From positions 1 through 25,256 of the IMG/VR virus record IMGVR_UViG_3300035698_022058: a DNA stretch of 25,256 nucleotides; one strand, given 5' to 3'. Below, piece by piece: positions 1-7,907 of the stretch (the first letter of the stretch is position 1; each line of letters begins with the position of its first letter). The DNA comes from a virus. The translations under genes were made by a program, and so were the position numbers. The notes under the pieces were generated by a model. It did not search any database. It saw only the letters and a list, made by a program, of their open reading frames with translations, and had not been told where the DNA came from.

Positions 1-97
1 CCAGAGGGTGGAGAAGAAATGCCAGCAGTAGATGCCGAACCAGAGGGTGGAGAAGAAATACCCGATTTAGGTGCTGACCCTGAAGGTGGAGAAGAAA
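1..97 (+). repeat. 13-codon tandem repeat, three copies, cut by left edge
   Basis: The 20 bases at 1-20 recur exactly at 40-59, and a third copy with two changes lies at 79-97, giving a period of 39 bp (13 codons). Each unit encodes Pro-Glu-Gly-Gly-Glu-Glu followed by an acidic or small linker. The repeat is in frame with the coding region and appears to continue to the left of the window, so the copy number is unknown. Confidence 0.85.
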
Positions 98-1521
98 GTG
101 AAGAATTAAGAGAATTAAAGAAAGATGCTGGTAAAGTAATTGAAGAACTGAGAGGTACTGAATTGACTGAACCAGATGTTAAATATTTTGTTAACTCATT
201 CTTATCAGCGTTTGAGGATAAATTCCAAGAAGTTGAAATTGAAGATAGAAAAGAAATGGCTAATAAAATTCTTAAAGTCGTTCCTGATGATGAGCATGCA
301 CAATTAGGTGATGATATGGAAGCTGATCCAAATGTTGATGAAACTGATCTTGAGGGTGTTGAAGGTGAAGAAACTAAAGCTAATCCATTTTTAGAATATA
401 TGAGTTCTAGAGGTTATGATTCAAGTGATTCTGTAAGAGAAGCCGATCCTGATGAAATGACAAATGCAGTTAGCGGATATGCTAATGATTATGTTGATGG
501 AAATAATGAAGGTGGTTTTGAAGACGTTGCTTTAATTATTAAAGTAATTAATCCTCAAATGGCAGATTCATTGAAAAACGACTATGGTCATGAAGACTAT
601 GTTGAAAAATTACAACCATCAATCGATTCAATAGAAGGTAGTGATGAAGAAAACGATGAAAAACTTAATGAACTATTTGGTGGTCTAAAGAATTTAGGTA
701 AGGCTGCAATGGGTGGTATTAAAAAAGTCGCTAATAAGGTTGGAGATAAAGTAGGACAAGCTGCAACAGCAGTTTCACAAACTTACCATAGTGGTGAACT
801 TGAGGGTGAGAGGAAGAAATTGGAAAAATTCGCAATAAATTTAGGTCAGCAAATTTCGGCATTAAGCCGTAGACTAGAAAAGGCAGGGGAAGACCCACTA
901 AATATTAATGGTATAATAGCTGGACTAAAGGATAAAATTATGAAAGGTGTTGACGGTACTATGGAAGAAATGAGTGATCCTGCAAATATTGAAACACAAC
1001 CGAATCTTGTAGATAACATCACTGAAGAAGAAGAAATTCTTGATGATAAGAGCGATGTAGAAACACCAGATGTAGAAACACCAGATATGGATACTACAGG
1101 ATTAGAGGATGTTATGGACACTAAGGTTGATGATACTGAAATAGAAGCTCCAGAAGACGAAACTTCAGTAGGTATTGATACTGCAGAATTAGGAAAAGGA
1201 ATGGACACTACTGGAATAAAACGTGGCGTAAATTTTGCCCCACCTGCAGATACACTAGGAGTAGTTGGTGCAAATACAGATGTCAATGCAAGTGTTGACA
1301 ATGGTGATGCAAATGTCAACGTAGATGTTGACGCAACGAACAAAACTGTTAATATACAGATGAACGAAAGCGAAGCGAAAGTAAGAAAATACATTAATAG
1401 AAGACTTAAAGAGAAAACTGGATTAGTGAAACCATCAATTAATGAAAACAAGAAGAGTAAAAAAATGATTGAGTTGGATAATATGATCGATAAATTGTTC
1501 GAACATTATAAGAAGAAATAA
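1..1521 (+). CDS. Very acidic repeat-bearing protein, probable virion or prohead component (5' partial)
   Basis: The frame is open to base 1, so the gene starts outside the window; the ATG at 19 is internal to a tandem repeat and is unlikely to be the real start. About 506 residues are visible. The N-terminal part is Pro/Glu/Gly repeat, then an Asp/Glu-rich region. Around 660-950 there is a basic, glycine/alanine-rich stretch (GKAAMGGIKKVANKVGDKVG) followed by helical sequence. Residues near 1050-1090 contain a short repeat of Asp-Val-Glu-Thr-Pro. The C-terminus is Lys-rich and helical (SKKMIELDNMIDKLFEHYK). I do not recognise the family. Acidity, length and position upstream of the terminase and portal genes would fit a head-core or internal virion protein. 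It carries a Met-Asn-Glu-Ser motif (1360-1371) like the proposed protease sites in scaffold and capsid. An intrinsic terminator follows directly. Confidence 0.7.
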   Translation, partial: PEGGEEMPAVDAEPEGGEEIPDLGADPEGGEESEELRELKKDAGKVIEELRGTELTEPDVKYFVNSFLSAFEDKFQEVEIEDRKEMANKILKVVPDDEHAQLGDDMEADPNVDETDLEGVEGEETKANPFLEYMSSRGYDSSDSVREADPDEMTNAVSGYANDYVDGNNEGGFEDVALIIKVINPQMADSLKNDYGHEDYVEKLQPSIDSIEGSDEENDEKLNELFGGLKNLGKAAMGGIKKVANKVGDKVGQAATAVSQTYHSGELEGERKKLEKFAINLGQQISALSRRLEKAGEDPLNINGIIAGLKDKIMKGVDGTMEEMSDPANIETQPNLVDNITEEEEILDDKSDVETPDVETPDMDTTGLEDVMDTKVDDTEIEAPEDETSVGIDTAELGKGMDTTGIKRGVNFAPPADTLGVVGANTDVNASVDNGDANVNVDVDATNKTVNIQMNESEAKVRKYINRRLKEKTGLVKPSINENKKSKKMIELDNMIDKLFEHYKKK

Positions 1522-1546
1522 GAAACTAAACTAACATTAAATTTAA

Positions 1547-1575
1547 AACCTGAAAGAAATTTCAGGTTTTTTTTT
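1547..1575 (+). terminator. Intrinsic terminator after the acidic protein gene
   Basis: A perfect 9-bp stem, AACCTGAAA (1547-1555) with TTTCAGGTT (1560-1568), closes a GAAA tetraloop and runs into a T tract to 1575. It lies 25 bases after the stop codon and just before the next promoter motif. This is the clearest terminator in the window. Confidence 0.92.
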
Positions 1576-1579
1576 GTTA

Positions 1580-1591
1580 AACTATTTATTA
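1580..1591 (+). promoter_or_regulatory. Putative late promoter motif (CTATTTATT)
   Basis: AACTATTTATTA sits directly behind the terminator at 1547-1575 and 12 bases ahead of the ATG at 1604. The core (C/G)TATTTAT(A/T) recurs ahead of most structural genes here. A terminator on the left and a start codon on the right support a promoter role. Confidence 0.6.
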
Positions 1592-1603
1592 ATAAATTGT
1601 TCT

Positions 1604-2086
1604 ATGGTTTATAACGACAAGGATTTAAAACTGATATATATTTTAAAGATAGGGTATAATTCAAACAACGAAGGATTATATGAATTTATTTTTACATCTA
1701 ATGAAAATAATATTGATATTGAGGGTTGGTCTTGGGATTTATCTCCAGCAGTAGACCATGCATTACCACCAACTAAAGACTATATTGATAAGATTGTACA
1801 TTTAAAAACAAAAAGTTTTGATTTATTCTGCCTACATGAGAGTGTTGAGAGAGAATATATGCATGGTTATCATACAATACAAGCATTAGGTTATGAAATT
1901 GAACATGAAGAGAATGATAAGGGGTTTAGTAGTTATGATGCTATGTTTGAAAATAATAACGATGATTTACCATTATTAGTATTTCACTATGGAATGACAT
2001 TAGCAAAGATTACTGATATGTTATCGGCACGTAGTATTGCGTTAAAAGATGGGGAATTTATAGAAACGTCATCAATAAAATTATAA
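1604..2086 (+). CDS. Unknown protein preceding the large terminase
   Basis: The frame can be extended to a TTG at 1574, but that would place the promoter motif inside the coding region, so the ATG at 1604 is preferred, giving 160 residues. No family is recognised. The sequence is acidic, mixed alpha/beta in appearance, with aromatic-rich stretches (EGWSWDLSPAVDHALPP) and a C-terminal segment that looks helical (FHYGMTLAKITDMLSARSIAL). There is no signal peptide or membrane segment. The gene ends 9 bases before the terminase start, so the two are probably co-transcribed. In T4 the small terminase gene 16 occupies this place and has a similar length, but I see no clear coiled-coil or DNA-binding helix-turn-helix, so a small terminase role is only a positional guess. 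Confidence 0.75.
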   Translation: MVYNDKDLKLIYILKIGYNSNNEGLYEFIFTSNENNIDIEGWSWDLSPAVDHALPPTKDYIDKIVHLKTKSFDLFCLHESVEREYMHGYHTIQALGYEIEHEENDKGFSSYDAMFENNNDDLPLLVFHYGMTLAKITDMLSARSIALKDGEFIETSSIKL

Positions 2087-2095
2087 GTAATTAGG

Positions 2096-4144
2096 ATGAG
2101 TAACGATTTATCTAACGAAGAAACGAAAAATATTAATGATCAGGAAAATGAAGCACCTGAACACGTACCTGCTATTTCATATGATACTATAAGAGAACGT
2201 CAAAAAGAAGAACAGAGAAAATTAATTAAAGAGTTAAGAAAAAAATCTTCAAAATATGTTCCAGTTATTATAACAGATGATGGTGTTAAAAAAGTAACTG
2301 ATATTACTTATGGTGAACAAGAAAAGGAAATTGTTAAATGTATTTCTAATCCAATATATTTTATTGAAACATACTTAACTGTTTTCGATCAAACACAAGG
2401 TGAAGCTGGTGAAATAGTACCATTTAAATTATTTACCTTTCAAGATAAATTAATTAGAAGTTATGTTGCTAATAGATTTTCAATTACAAACAAATACAGA
2501 CAGGCAGGTATATCTACAACAACATGCGCATATATTGCGTGGTATGTTATGTTTAATTCGAATAGGAGTGTTGCGATTGTTGCTGATAAGTTAGAAACTG
2601 CGAGAGATGAACTAATGAATGATGTTGTTGGTTTTATTGATAGTTGTCCTAGTTGGTTAAGACCTAAAACAGGTAAAGAAACGGATGAGAAGTTTAAGGA
2701 TACTCAAAAATTAAAAAGATACGATAATGGTTCATCTCTAGGTGCTTTCTCATCTAAAGGTTTACGTGGTTATACACCAACATTACTATTCTGGGATGAA
2801 ACTGCATGGACTGAGAAAGCTGATAAGTTCTGGACTTCAGCGAAACCAACACTACAAACTGGTGGAGCTGCAATTATGGTATCTACCCCATCTGGATTAG
2901 ACCCTGTATTCTATAAAACATTTGACGGTGCACGTAGAAAGGAAAATAACTTTTTTGCTGTTGAAATTTGGTGGTTTAATGATCCGAGATACAATAAAGG
3001 TTTATGTTGGTATAAGAATAAAGGTAGAGAAGATGAAATAAGATTGGTCGATGAGAATTGGACTGCCGAGAAAAGAATTCAATTACAGGATGAAAAATGG
3101 ACAGCATCATCTCCTTGGTTTGAAGAACAGGTGAGAGATGCTAACGGTGATATGCGTAAAATTAATCAGGAGATTCTTTGTAGTTTTGTGGGGTCGGGTG
3201 ATAATTTTATTGCAGAAGAATATTTAACGAGAATTGAAGAGCATGAGGTTATAACTCCAATATCTGAAGAATATTTAGATAAAAATATGTGGATATTCGA
3301 AGAAGCAATTGCTGGCGAAGAATATATTATGGCTATTGATGCTTCTTCTGGTCATGGTGATGACTTTTCAACAATTAATATGCTTAAACTGAATGAAATT
3401 ATTGAAGAAAAACTCATTACGAGAAATGGTAAAACAAAAAAACATAAAATAAGAAGACATAAAGTTGAAGAGGTTGCTGAATATTACGGTAAATTATCAC
3501 CTCAAATGTTAGCTGAAGTATCTTACCAATTCGGTATACGTTATAATAAAGCATATGCTGTTGTTGACATCACTGGTGGTTATGGAATTCAAACTATTGA
3601 AAAGTTAATTGAATATGGTTATGAAAATGTTCACTATTCTGAAGTAACTCATAAACCTTCAAGAGATAGATTATCAGGTTACGTAAAAAAAGGACAGAAA
3701 AAAATGCCTGATGGAAGTATGGTTACTGTAGATTTAATCCCCGGTTTTTTCATTGGTAATAATCGTCCTTCCGTATTGCTTGAAATGCAGAGAGCTATTC
3801 ATTTAGAGGATCTTATAATAAGATCATTTAGATTATTAAGTGAATTAAAAACATTCGTTACTGTTGCAGGTAATAGAGTTGCCGACCATAAAAGATCATT
3901 CCACGATGATTCCATTATGGGATTAGCTATTGGCTTGTATGTAATTAATTTCAATATTGAACGATTAAGAACAATATCGAAGCAATCCTCAGAAATATTA
4001 TTAAATGCATTATTAAGTGCTAATGATATTGATGAAATGGCTAAAAAAAAGAAAGAAATAGCAAACAGACCAAGAACTAGCATAGATTCGTCACTGAACG
4101 CATATAAAGAACACGGTTGGTTATTTGCTGGATTGAAGAAATAA
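2096..4144 (+). CDS. 17: Terminase large subunit (T4 gp17-like)
   Basis: A 682-residue packaging motor subunit, against 610 in T4 gp17. The N-terminal ATPase shows a degenerate Walker A (KYRQAGISTTT, about residues 133-143), Walker B with the catalytic Asp234-Glu235 (LLFWDETAW), and a coupling motif (VSTPSG). The C-terminal RNase H-like nuclease shows three acidic positions expected for metal binding: Asp415 in AIDASSGHGDD, Asp491 in AVVDITGG, and Asp604/Asp605 in FHDDSIMG. Together these give both ATP-driven DNA translocation at the portal and headful DNA cutting. The first 50 or so residues are Glu/Lys-rich and probably disordered. No inteins, frameshifts or missing motifs were seen. The gene follows an unknown gene by 9 bases and precedes the portal gene, as expected for a packaging module; T4 places tail genes 18 and 19 between 17 and 20, and these are absent here. 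Confidence 0.96.
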   Translation: MSNDLSNEETKNINDQENEAPEHVPAISYDTIRERQKEEQRKLIKELRKKSSKYVPVIITDDGVKKVTDITYGEQEKEIVKCISNPIYFIETYLTVFDQTQGEAGEIVPFKLFTFQDKLIRSYVANRFSITNKYRQAGISTTTCAYIAWYVMFNSNRSVAIVADKLETARDELMNDVVGFIDSCPSWLRPKTGKETDEKFKDTQKLKRYDNGSSLGAFSSKGLRGYTPTLLFWDETAWTEKADKFWTSAKPTLQTGGAAIMVSTPSGLDPVFYKTFDGARRKENNFFAVEIWWFNDPRYNKGLCWYKNKGREDEIRLVDENWTAEKRIQLQDEKWTASSPWFEEQVRDANGDMRKINQEILCSFVGSGDNFIAEEYLTRIEEHEVITPISEEYLDKNMWIFEEAIAGEEYIMAIDASSGHGDDFSTINMLKLNEIIEEKLITRNGKTKKHKIRRHKVEEVAEYYGKLSPQMLAEVSYQFGIRYNKAYAVVDITGGYGIQTIEKLIEYGYENVHYSEVTHKPSRDRLSGYVKKGQKKMPDGSMVTVDLIPGFFIGNNRPSVLLEMQRAIHLEDLIIRSFRLLSELKTFVTVAGNRVADHKRSFHDDSIMGLAIGLYVINFNIERLRTISKQSSEILLNALLSANDIDEMAKKKKEIANRPRTSIDSSLNAYKEHGWLFAGLKK

Positions 4145-4152
4145 TAATCTAA

Positions 4153-4163
4153 ACTATTTATAT
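4153..4163 (+). promoter_or_regulatory. Putative late promoter motif, distal copy
   Basis: ACTATTTATAT lies 9 bases after the terminase stop codon. It shares the (C/G)TATTTAT(A/T) core, but at about 60 bases from the portal start it is farther from an ATG than other copies; a closer copy follows at 4191. It may be a second promoter for the portal gene. Confidence 0.4.
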
Positions 4164-4190
4164 TTAGTTCAAATTTCTCTAAAAATTAGA

Positions 4191-4199
4191 GTATTTATA
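4191..4199 (+). promoter_or_regulatory. Putative late promoter motif of the portal gene
   Basis: GTATTTATA lies 22 bases before the portal ATG and matches the core found before the protease, scaffold and neck genes. The leader between motif and ATG consists almost only of A and T, and lacks a Shine-Dalgarno sequence. Confidence 0.6.
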
Positions 4200-4221
4200 A
4201 AAAACTATAAAATTTTATAAA

Positions 4222-6189
4222 ATGGCAGAAAGAAAGACAGACGATAAAACGATATACCAAAAATTAAACGGTTTTTTTAATGTTGGTGGATTTGATACTG
4301 ATAATCAGCAAGTCAATACATCACAATCTACAGTTCAAAAAGAAAAAAGTAAGGTTGTGATTAAAGGTAATACTCCTGAAGAAATACATAGGAAAGGTTT
4401 AGAACTTGAACAAAAAAGAACCCTCCAAGATAAATTCTTTAGAACAACTGATAGAGGTTTCCAAAAAGCTTTACAATATGAAGCTGCTAGATTACCAGCA
4501 TATATAGATTATGAAGGTATGGAATATTATCCAATCATTTCAAGTGCGTTGGATTTATATATGGAAGAGGCAACAAGCATCGGATTTAATGGTAAGATGC
4601 TAAACATCTATTCAGATAAGGATAGAATTAAAACATTATTGGATGATTTCTTCTATAATATTGTTAACGTGAACGTTAACCTACCATTCTGGACTAGAAA
4701 TTTAGTTAAGTATGGTGATAATTTCGTTTTATTATATGGTGAGAGAAAGAAGGGTATTAATCATGTAAAACAAATGGTTAATTATGAAATTGAAAGATTT
4801 GAGCGAATACAGAACGGTAAACCTGTTATAAAGTTTAAAGAAAGAATGACGGGTGATGAATTTAATGTTTTTGAGGTTGCACATTTTAGATTATTGGGTG
4901 ATGATAAATATTTACCTTATGGTTCATCAACGTTAAATAAGGTTAGGAGAGTTTTTAGACAATTAGTTATGGCTGAAGATGCGATGCTAACTTATAGAAT
5001 TATTCGTGCTGGTGAGAAGAAAGTATTTAAAATTGATGTTGGTAATATTGATGACGATGATATTGAAGATTACATCTACAAGGTAGCTACTAAGTTTAAG
5101 AAAGTTGGACAAGTATCGCCTAACGATGGTCAGATTGATTATAGATTTAATATTTTAGGTAACGATGAAGATTATTTCTTACCTGTAAGAAATGCTAATG
5201 TTCAGACAGGGATCGAAACTCTTGACGGTGCAAGCAACCTTGATGCAATACAAGATATTGAATACCTAAGAGATAATTTATTTATTGGATTGGGAATACC
5301 TAAACCATTTTTAAGTTTTCAAGATGCTGCAGGTGCTGGTAAAAATATGGCACAATACGATATACGTTTCGCTAAGAAAGTAAATAGAATTCAGCAAGCA
5401 TTAATACAGGAATTAAATAAAATGGCAATGATTCATTTATATTTATTAGGGTATAGTGCTGAAGATGTTGGAGATTTTACGTTAACGTTAACAAATCCAT
5501 CAATACAAGAAGAGATTTTAAAATCTGAATTGTTGAGGGATAAATCAACAGCATATGCTGATTTAACTCGTGGTGATGGTGGTATTGCTGCAATGTCACA
5601 TACACAAGCTAAGAAACTTATATTTAATATGAGTGATGCTGATATAATTACAGACCTGAAACAACAAAAGATGGAAAAAACTGTAATGCAAGAATTAGCA
5701 GATGCACCTATTAATGTTAAGAAATCTGGAATATTTGCCGATTTAGATGCTAGGTATGGTACTCCAAACGATGGTAGCGAACCTAATCCTGAAGAGGGAA
5801 ATCCAGAAGGTAACGAAGGTGGTGAAAATCCTATGGGTGGAGCACCTCCTGAAGGAATGGGCGGTGGTATGGATAATAGCGCTGCTGGTCTACCTGAACC
5901 TCCTGATGCTGGAATAGCTTTAGGTGAGGGTAATATGAATCTAGATGAATTTGAAAAATATGTTACTAATATGGTAAATTCAAGTTCTAAAGAGAAGATC
6001 GCCCAAACAAAGAAGAAGGAAGAAAAAAAACGTGTAATTACGGAAAATAATGACGCTGTTAAAGATCAAAATAATAAAGCGGTTGAAATGATTGGTGAGA
6101 TTGATGGTATATTGAAGACTTCGGAAACATTAAAAAATTACGATGATGAATTTGAGGGTATTGATTTAGAATCATTAAAAGAAGAATAA
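4222..6189 (+). CDS. 20: Portal vertex protein (T4 gp20-like)
   Basis: A 655-residue protein, against 524 in T4 gp20. Members of this family form the dodecameric ring at one capsid vertex on which head assembly starts, where terminase docks and where the neck is later attached. The recognisable core is DIEYLRDNLFIGLGIPKPFL (about residues 345-364), followed by the helical segment KNMAQYDIRFAKKVNRIQQA and further helices, which match the clip/stem/wing layout of T4-type portals. An earlier segment with YYPIISSALDLYMEEA (about 96-111) also fits. Residues about 515-565 form a Pro/Gly/Glu/Met-rich low-complexity linker, and the C-terminus is charged and helical; this extension explains the extra length. 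The ATG at 4222 follows a late-type motif and an AT-only leader. Confidence 0.92.
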   Translation: MAERKTDDKTIYQKLNGFFNVGGFDTDNQQVNTSQSTVQKEKSKVVIKGNTPEEIHRKGLELEQKRTLQDKFFRTTDRGFQKALQYEAARLPAYIDYEGMEYYPIISSALDLYMEEATSIGFNGKMLNIYSDKDRIKTLLDDFFYNIVNVNVNLPFWTRNLVKYGDNFVLLYGERKKGINHVKQMVNYEIERFERIQNGKPVIKFKERMTGDEFNVFEVAHFRLLGDDKYLPYGSSTLNKVRRVFRQLVMAEDAMLTYRIIRAGEKKVFKIDVGNIDDDDIEDYIYKVATKFKKVGQVSPNDGQIDYRFNILGNDEDYFLPVRNANVQTGIETLDGASNLDAIQDIEYLRDNLFIGLGIPKPFLSFQDAAGAGKNMAQYDIRFAKKVNRIQQALIQELNKMAMIHLYLLGYSAEDVGDFTLTLTNPSIQEEILKSELLRDKSTAYADLTRGDGGIAAMSHTQAKKLIFNMSDADIITDLKQQKMEKTVMQELADAPINVKKSGIFADLDARYGTPNDGSEPNPEEGNPEGNEGGENPMGGAPPEGMGGGMDNSAAGLPEPPDAGIALGEGNMNLDEFEKYVTNMVNSSSKEKIAQTKKKEEKKRVITENNDAVKDQNNKAVEMIGEIDGILKTSETLKNYDDEFEGIDLESLKEE

Positions 6190-6222
6190 TTAATTAAAAG
6201 ATAACATTTAAGTGTATTTAAA

Positions 6223-6231
6223 GTATTTATA
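6223..6231 (+). promoter_or_regulatory. Putative late promoter motif
   Basis: GTATTTATA lies 18 bases before the ATG at 6250. A partial copy (GTATTTA) lies just upstream at 6214. Same core as the other late-gene motifs. Confidence 0.55.
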
Positions 6232-6249
6232 TTAAATCCGTTCAGAAAA

Positions 6250-7029
6250 ATGAAAAATATTAATATTGGAATAGCAAATTTGATTGTTTCAAATAAGATA
6301 AAAAATTCTTATTTCGATCAAAAATATCTTAGCGAAGCTAAAGAAATAACAAGCAGTTTCTTAGATGTTATTAACAATTCAGAGATATTGCAATTAGAAT
6401 TTAAAGTTTTTGACAATATTGAAAAGATGTCTATTAATTCTGATGTAAAAGCAATGCGCTATATTGATAATAATGTTAAATTATTTGAAGTTTTTACTTT
6501 AGAGGAAATTGCTAAAGAACATGATAAGCTTCAAATATTTCTTACCGAATCTAAAATTGATAGTGTATTTAATGATAAAGTTAAGCTATATAATTCAATA
6601 TTCACATTAATAGAACAATCCCTAACAAGACCAGATCAGATAGAAATTGATATTTTACATGAATCATTTGATTATGTTTTAGAACATATAAAGAAAACTA
6701 AGAACGTAAGTAAATCTATTTATGAATCTAAATATTCCGCTGATGTTATTGATATTGCTATTAATAAATTTAATGAAAAATATTCAACCTTAAATGAGAA
6801 CGATAAAGAATTGTTAATGAAACTCATTAACTTTACATTAGATGAAAAGAAAGATTTGTTAGAAACATTTAAAAATGATAGTCTATTATTATTAAAGGAA
6901 TTAGATGAAAAGGATACCTCTACTAATATTACAGAGGCAATAAAAAAGGTTAATAATATGACATTTGACAGTAATACTATTAATAATCAAATTATTAACC
7001 TTTTTGAATTGAAAAAAGGGTTGCTTTAA
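6250..7029 (+). CDS. Unknown helical protein downstream of the portal gene
   Basis: A 259-residue protein, rich in Lys, Glu, Asn and Ile, that appears almost entirely alpha-helical, with no membrane segment or signal peptide. I do not recognise the family. T4 has the small prohead core genes 67 and 68 between the portal gene and the protease gene, so a head-assembly role is possible from position only. Residues 97-101 read Phe-Leu-Thr-Glu-Ser, the same five residues as at the capsid protein N-terminus, and FLTE is also the sequence before the known cleavage site in T4 gp23; this could be a protease site. The gene has its own late-type motif. It converges on the minus-strand lysozyme-like gene, with one base between the two stop codons, and part of a minus-strand terminator lies inside its 3' end. 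Confidence 0.8.
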   Translation: MKNINIGIANLIVSNKIKNSYFDQKYLSEAKEITSSFLDVINNSEILQLEFKVFDNIEKMSINSDVKAMRYIDNNVKLFEVFTLEEIAKEHDKLQIFLTESKIDSVFNDKVKLYNSIFTLIEQSLTRPDQIEIDILHESFDYVLEHIKKTKNVSKSIYESKYSADVIDIAINKFNEKYSTLNENDKELLMKLINFTLDEKKDLLETFKNDSLLLLKELDEKDTSTNITEAIKKVNNMTFDSNTINNQIINLFELKKGLL

Positions 7030-7059
7030 ATTATGAGTAGTGATTACTACTATCAACCC
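7012..7059 (-). terminator. Possible intrinsic terminator of the minus-strand tail cassette
   Basis: Read on the minus strand, GGGTTG (7059-7054) pairs with CAACCC (7023-7018) and is followed by six T (7017-7012). The loop encloses a second small hairpin, GTAGT/ACTAC (7037-7050). The structure overlaps the last codons of both convergent genes. The outer stem has only 6 bp and a long loop, so this is a moderate call. Confidence 0.4.
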
Positions 7060-7900
7060 CTGCAGTAAATGTGTTGAATTCTGAAATTGGTATGTCCATA
7101 CCTAATTCTTTATTTCCAAAACTATCGTATAGATGTCTAAATACTTTATGGACATAATTTATACCAGTTAACGTATATTCATCACCCTTCTTACGTCTCG
7201 TATTTGCAACGGTTTCGAAATATGTGTTTTTTATAAGAGCAGGACCTCTATTATAACCAAAAAGTGCATTGCTTGCTAATTTATGTTGGCTTGTGAGATT
7301 TGCTATATAATTCATATATCTTACTTGTAATTTTATTGATATTTTAGGGTTATCTATTACGTTTTGAAATAATATTTTTCTATATGGTATGTATTTACTG
7401 CCTGCTATATAATAATTCTTATCATTAGTGAACCCAATAGGTAATCCTACAGTAAGTCTATTTCTTTCATCTGTAGTTATTATTAACCCCCCCTTACTGT
7501 CATAATTATTACCTATTGCTGCCTCATAAAATGTGCTCATTAGAAATTGACCTAAACTCATCGATGTTGATTCCTTTGTAATGTCATCGGTTATTGGATA
7601 GTTCCAAACAATGTAACTCGATTCTAAGAATGTCTGTATTGCCATCATGTTAGCGTCAATCTTAGCTTCATTACAATAGAGATTATACCAATCAATGAGA
7701 TTCTCACCTAATTGTCCGTTTGTTGTTATACCTCCATTAATATTAGGGTCAGATGTCCAAACAGTGTCAGATGTTACTCCATCAGCGAAGGGTAATATCT
7801 TTCTTTTTTTACCTCTTAATAGTGAATTACCGCTACCATTACAATGTTTTCTGATAAATGCTTCCCCATCACTTGTTAAACTAAAATTTGGTATTGCCAT
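7031..7900 (-). CDS. Lysozyme-like lytic transglycosylase, probably tail-associated
   Basis: A 289-residue protein with the three-part signature of the lysozyme-like/transglycosylase fold. A helix carries a likely catalytic Glu93 (AIQTFLESSY); a glycine-rich segment SLGQFLMSTF (115-124) corresponds to the usual G-L-x-Q motif; FGYNRGPA (214-221) corresponds to the usual A-Y-N-x-G-P motif. Such enzymes cleave the glycan strands of peptidoglycan. There is no signal peptide, so it should reach the wall through the tail or through lysis. It starts 7 bases after the stop codon of the large hub-like protein, so the two are one transcription unit; this mirrors the T4 baseplate hub, where gp27 partners the lysozyme-bearing gp5. 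A tail-tip enzyme for entry is therefore preferred over a lysis endolysin, although no gp5-like OB or needle domain is visible. Confidence 0.72.
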   Translation of the reverse strand: MAIPNFSLTSDGEAFIRKHCNGSGNSLLRGKKRKILPFADGVTSDTVWTSDPNINGGITTNGQLGENLIDWYNLYCNEAKIDANMMAIQTFLESSYIVWNYPITDDITKESTSMSLGQFLMSTFYEAAIGNNYDSKGGLIITTDERNRLTVGLPIGFTNDKNYYIAGSKYIPYRKILFQNVIDNPKISIKLQVRYMNYIANLTSQHKLASNALFGYNRGPALIKNTYFETVANTRRKKGDEYTLTGINYVHKVFRHLYDSFGNKELGMDIPISEFNTFTAGVDSSNHYS

Positions 7901-7907
7901 ATTATTA

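Noticed and set aside
846-1451. Long minus-strand open frame opposite the acidic protein gene (Ser/Val/Ile-rich)
   Set aside because: It is the complement of Glu/Asp/Thr-rich codons, which produces long stop-free antisense frames. It has low-complexity composition and no promoter or leader.
1574-1603. TTG start at 1574 for the gene before terminase
   Set aside because: It would place the terminator's T tract and the late-type motif inside the coding region; the ATG at 1604 is the simpler start.
1604-2086. Assignment as small terminase subunit (gp16)
   Set aside because: Only position and length fit; no coiled coil or DNA-binding helix is apparent.
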